Assembly (NCBI GenBank): GCA_039934375.1
Contig: JBDTMH010000283.1
Coordinates: forward strand, 1-5,540
DNA: 5,540 nucleotides
Reading direction: 5' to 3'
Origin: CAISIP01 sp039934375
Lineage (GTDB): Bacteria; Pseudomonadota; Gammaproteobacteria; Burkholderiales; Burkholderiaceae_C
Part shown: one piece after another, positions 4,879-5,540 of the stretch
How positions within the stretch are numbered: position 1 is the first letter of the stretch
Layout of the letters: each line of letters opens with the position of its first letter
Translations under genes and position numbers: made by a program
Notes under the pieces: generated by a model
Databases searched by the model: none
Seen by the model: only the letters and a program-made list of their open reading frames with translations
What the model was told of the DNA's origin: nothing

Positions 4879-5403
4879 TCAGACGCTCCACTTTGCGATG
4901 AGCTGTTCGGGCCGCATCGAGTCGTATCCTTCGAAGGGTTGGTGAATCCAGGGATTGGTCGGCAGGGACTCGACCGAATAATCCGCCTTGAACGCCGAAA
5001 TCCCCTTGGTCCAGATCACGGCACTGCGCAGCTCGGTGATCGGCGCGTAGTCGTCGCGCAACTGGTCGATCACCGCCTTGAGCGTCTTGCCAGTATCGGC
5101 TAGATCGTCGACCAGCAACACCCGCCCGGCGATCTCCCCCTTGGGAGTGGTGATGTAGCGGGCGATGTCGAGCATGCCCTGGAGGGTACCTGCTTCGGCG
5201 CGGTAGGAACTGGTCGACATGATGGCCAGCGGCTTGTCGAATATGCGCGACAGAATGTCGCCGGGCCGCATGCCGCCACGCGCCAGGCACAGGATCGTGT
5301 CGAATTCCCAGTCCGACTGGTGGACCTTGATCGCGAGCTTCTCGATCAGGTTGTGGTACTCGTCATAACTGACGTACAGGTGCTTGCCGTCTTCCGTCAA
5401 CAT
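4879..5403 (-). CDS. Purine-type phosphoribosyltransferase (hypoxanthine/xanthine-guanine PRTase-like)
   Basis: 174 aa, a typical single-domain type I phosphoribosyltransferase acting in the cytoplasm in nucleobase salvage (base + PRPP to nucleotide + pyrophosphate). The PRPP-binding motif is VLLVDDLADTGKTL (residues 95-108, acidic pair Asp99-Asp100). An upstream ARGGMRPGDIL segment (41-51) forms the usual PPi loop region, and SSYRAEAG (65-72) is the flexible-loop side. The C-terminal NPWIHQPFEGYD recalls the hood of xanthine/hypoxanthine PRTases. The base specificity cannot be decided, so no symbol is given. ATG 5403 has AAAGGA 8 bases upstream, overlapping the purA stop codon. Placement 12 bp after purA, which makes the AMP precursor from IMP, supports a role in purine balance. 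This purA-PRTase pairing is common in Burkholderiales from general knowledge. Confidence 0.92.
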   Translation of the reverse strand: MLTEDGKHLYVSYDEYHNLIEKLAIKVHQSDWEFDTILCLARGGMRPGDILSRIFDKPLAIMSTSSYRAEAGTLQGMLDIARYITTPKGEIAGRVLLVDDLADTGKTLKAVIDQLRDDYAPITELRSAVIWTKGISAFKADYSVESLPTNPWIHQPFEGYDSMRPEQLIAKWSV

Positions 5404-5411
5404 GGTTTTGA

Positions 5412-5417
5412 TCCTTT
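5412..5417 (-). promoter_or_regulatory. Ribosome binding site of the phosphoribosyltransferase, overlapping the purA stop
   Basis: AAAGGA on the minus strand with 8 bases before ATG 5403. Its first two bases are the last two of the purA TAA codon, an arrangement that suggests coupled translation within an operon. Confidence 0.65.
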
Positions 5418-5540
5418 AGTCGGCCAGGTAGGGGTGGCGCATCATGATAGTGTGGTCGCGGTCCGGGCTGGTCGACACCATGTGAATCGGCACGCCGGTC
5501 ACATGTTCGATCCGCTGCAGGTACAGGCGGGCGGCAATCG
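5416..5540 (-). CDS. purA: Adenylosuccinate synthetase, C-terminal 40 residues only
   Basis: The right edge cuts the gene; only the last 40 codons, TAA and two bases of a preceding codon are here. The frame reads RLYLQRIEHVTGVPIHMVST followed by SPDRDHTIMMRHPYLAD. This matches the conserved PurA C-terminus, where TGVPI is followed by an ISTGPDR or VSTSPDR segment and a final HPY/DPF-type end. The enzyme joins IMP and aspartate using GTP, the first committed step to AMP. It is probably the first visible gene of the leftward operon. Its promoter and catalytic domain lie outside the window. The fragment is short, but the motif is distinctive. Confidence 0.9.
   Translation of the reverse strand, partial: IAARLYLQRIEHVTGVPIHMVSTSPDRDHTIMMRHPYLAD

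Overview
The window is GC-rich chromosomal DNA with the codon use and gene content of a betaproteobacterium, most likely Burkholderiales. The best clue is the order purA, then a purine-type phosphoribosyltransferase, then metC, together with a DUF2189 membrane protein. The genus cannot be resolved from the sequence alone. I found no phage, insertion sequence, CRISPR array, tRNA or rRNA. Every gene I recognise belongs to a known housekeeping family, so I do not claim a new biological system.

Left part (1-2550). A LolD/YbbA-type ABC transporter ATPase runs leftward off the window edge. It diverges, with only about 15 bp between start codons, from a rightward tesA-like SGNH hydrolase gene whose product carries an export signal. 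Then come three tandem copies of a 63-bp unit (1208-1395), the last of which supplies the ribosome binding site and start codon of selU (mnmH), the tRNA 2-selenouridine synthase. In E. coli tesA is also divergent from ybbA-ybbP, and selU (ybbB) lies nearby, so this block resembles an old gene neighbourhood.

Right part (2490-5540), all leftward. In transcription order: the 3' end of purA (adenylosuccinate synthetase), a phosphoribosyltransferase 12 bp downstream, a cystathionine beta-lyase-like PLP enzyme 18 bp further on, a DUF2189 multi-pass membrane protein after 60 bp, and a small lysine-rich protein gene after 85 bp. The small gene has its own plausible sigma-70 promoter and appears to start at TTG. 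The tight spacing of the first three suggests one transcript joining purine synthesis and salvage with methionine/cysteine metabolism. The small gene converges on selU, and the two coding ends overlap by 61 bp.

The points most worth a second look are the 63-bp repeat array that carries a Shine-Dalgarno sequence in every copy, a one-base deletion in its last copy that separates the repeat reading frame from selU, the probable TTG starts of tesA and the small gene, and an 18-bp perfect palindrome inside metC. There is no gene-free stretch longer than about 185 bp.
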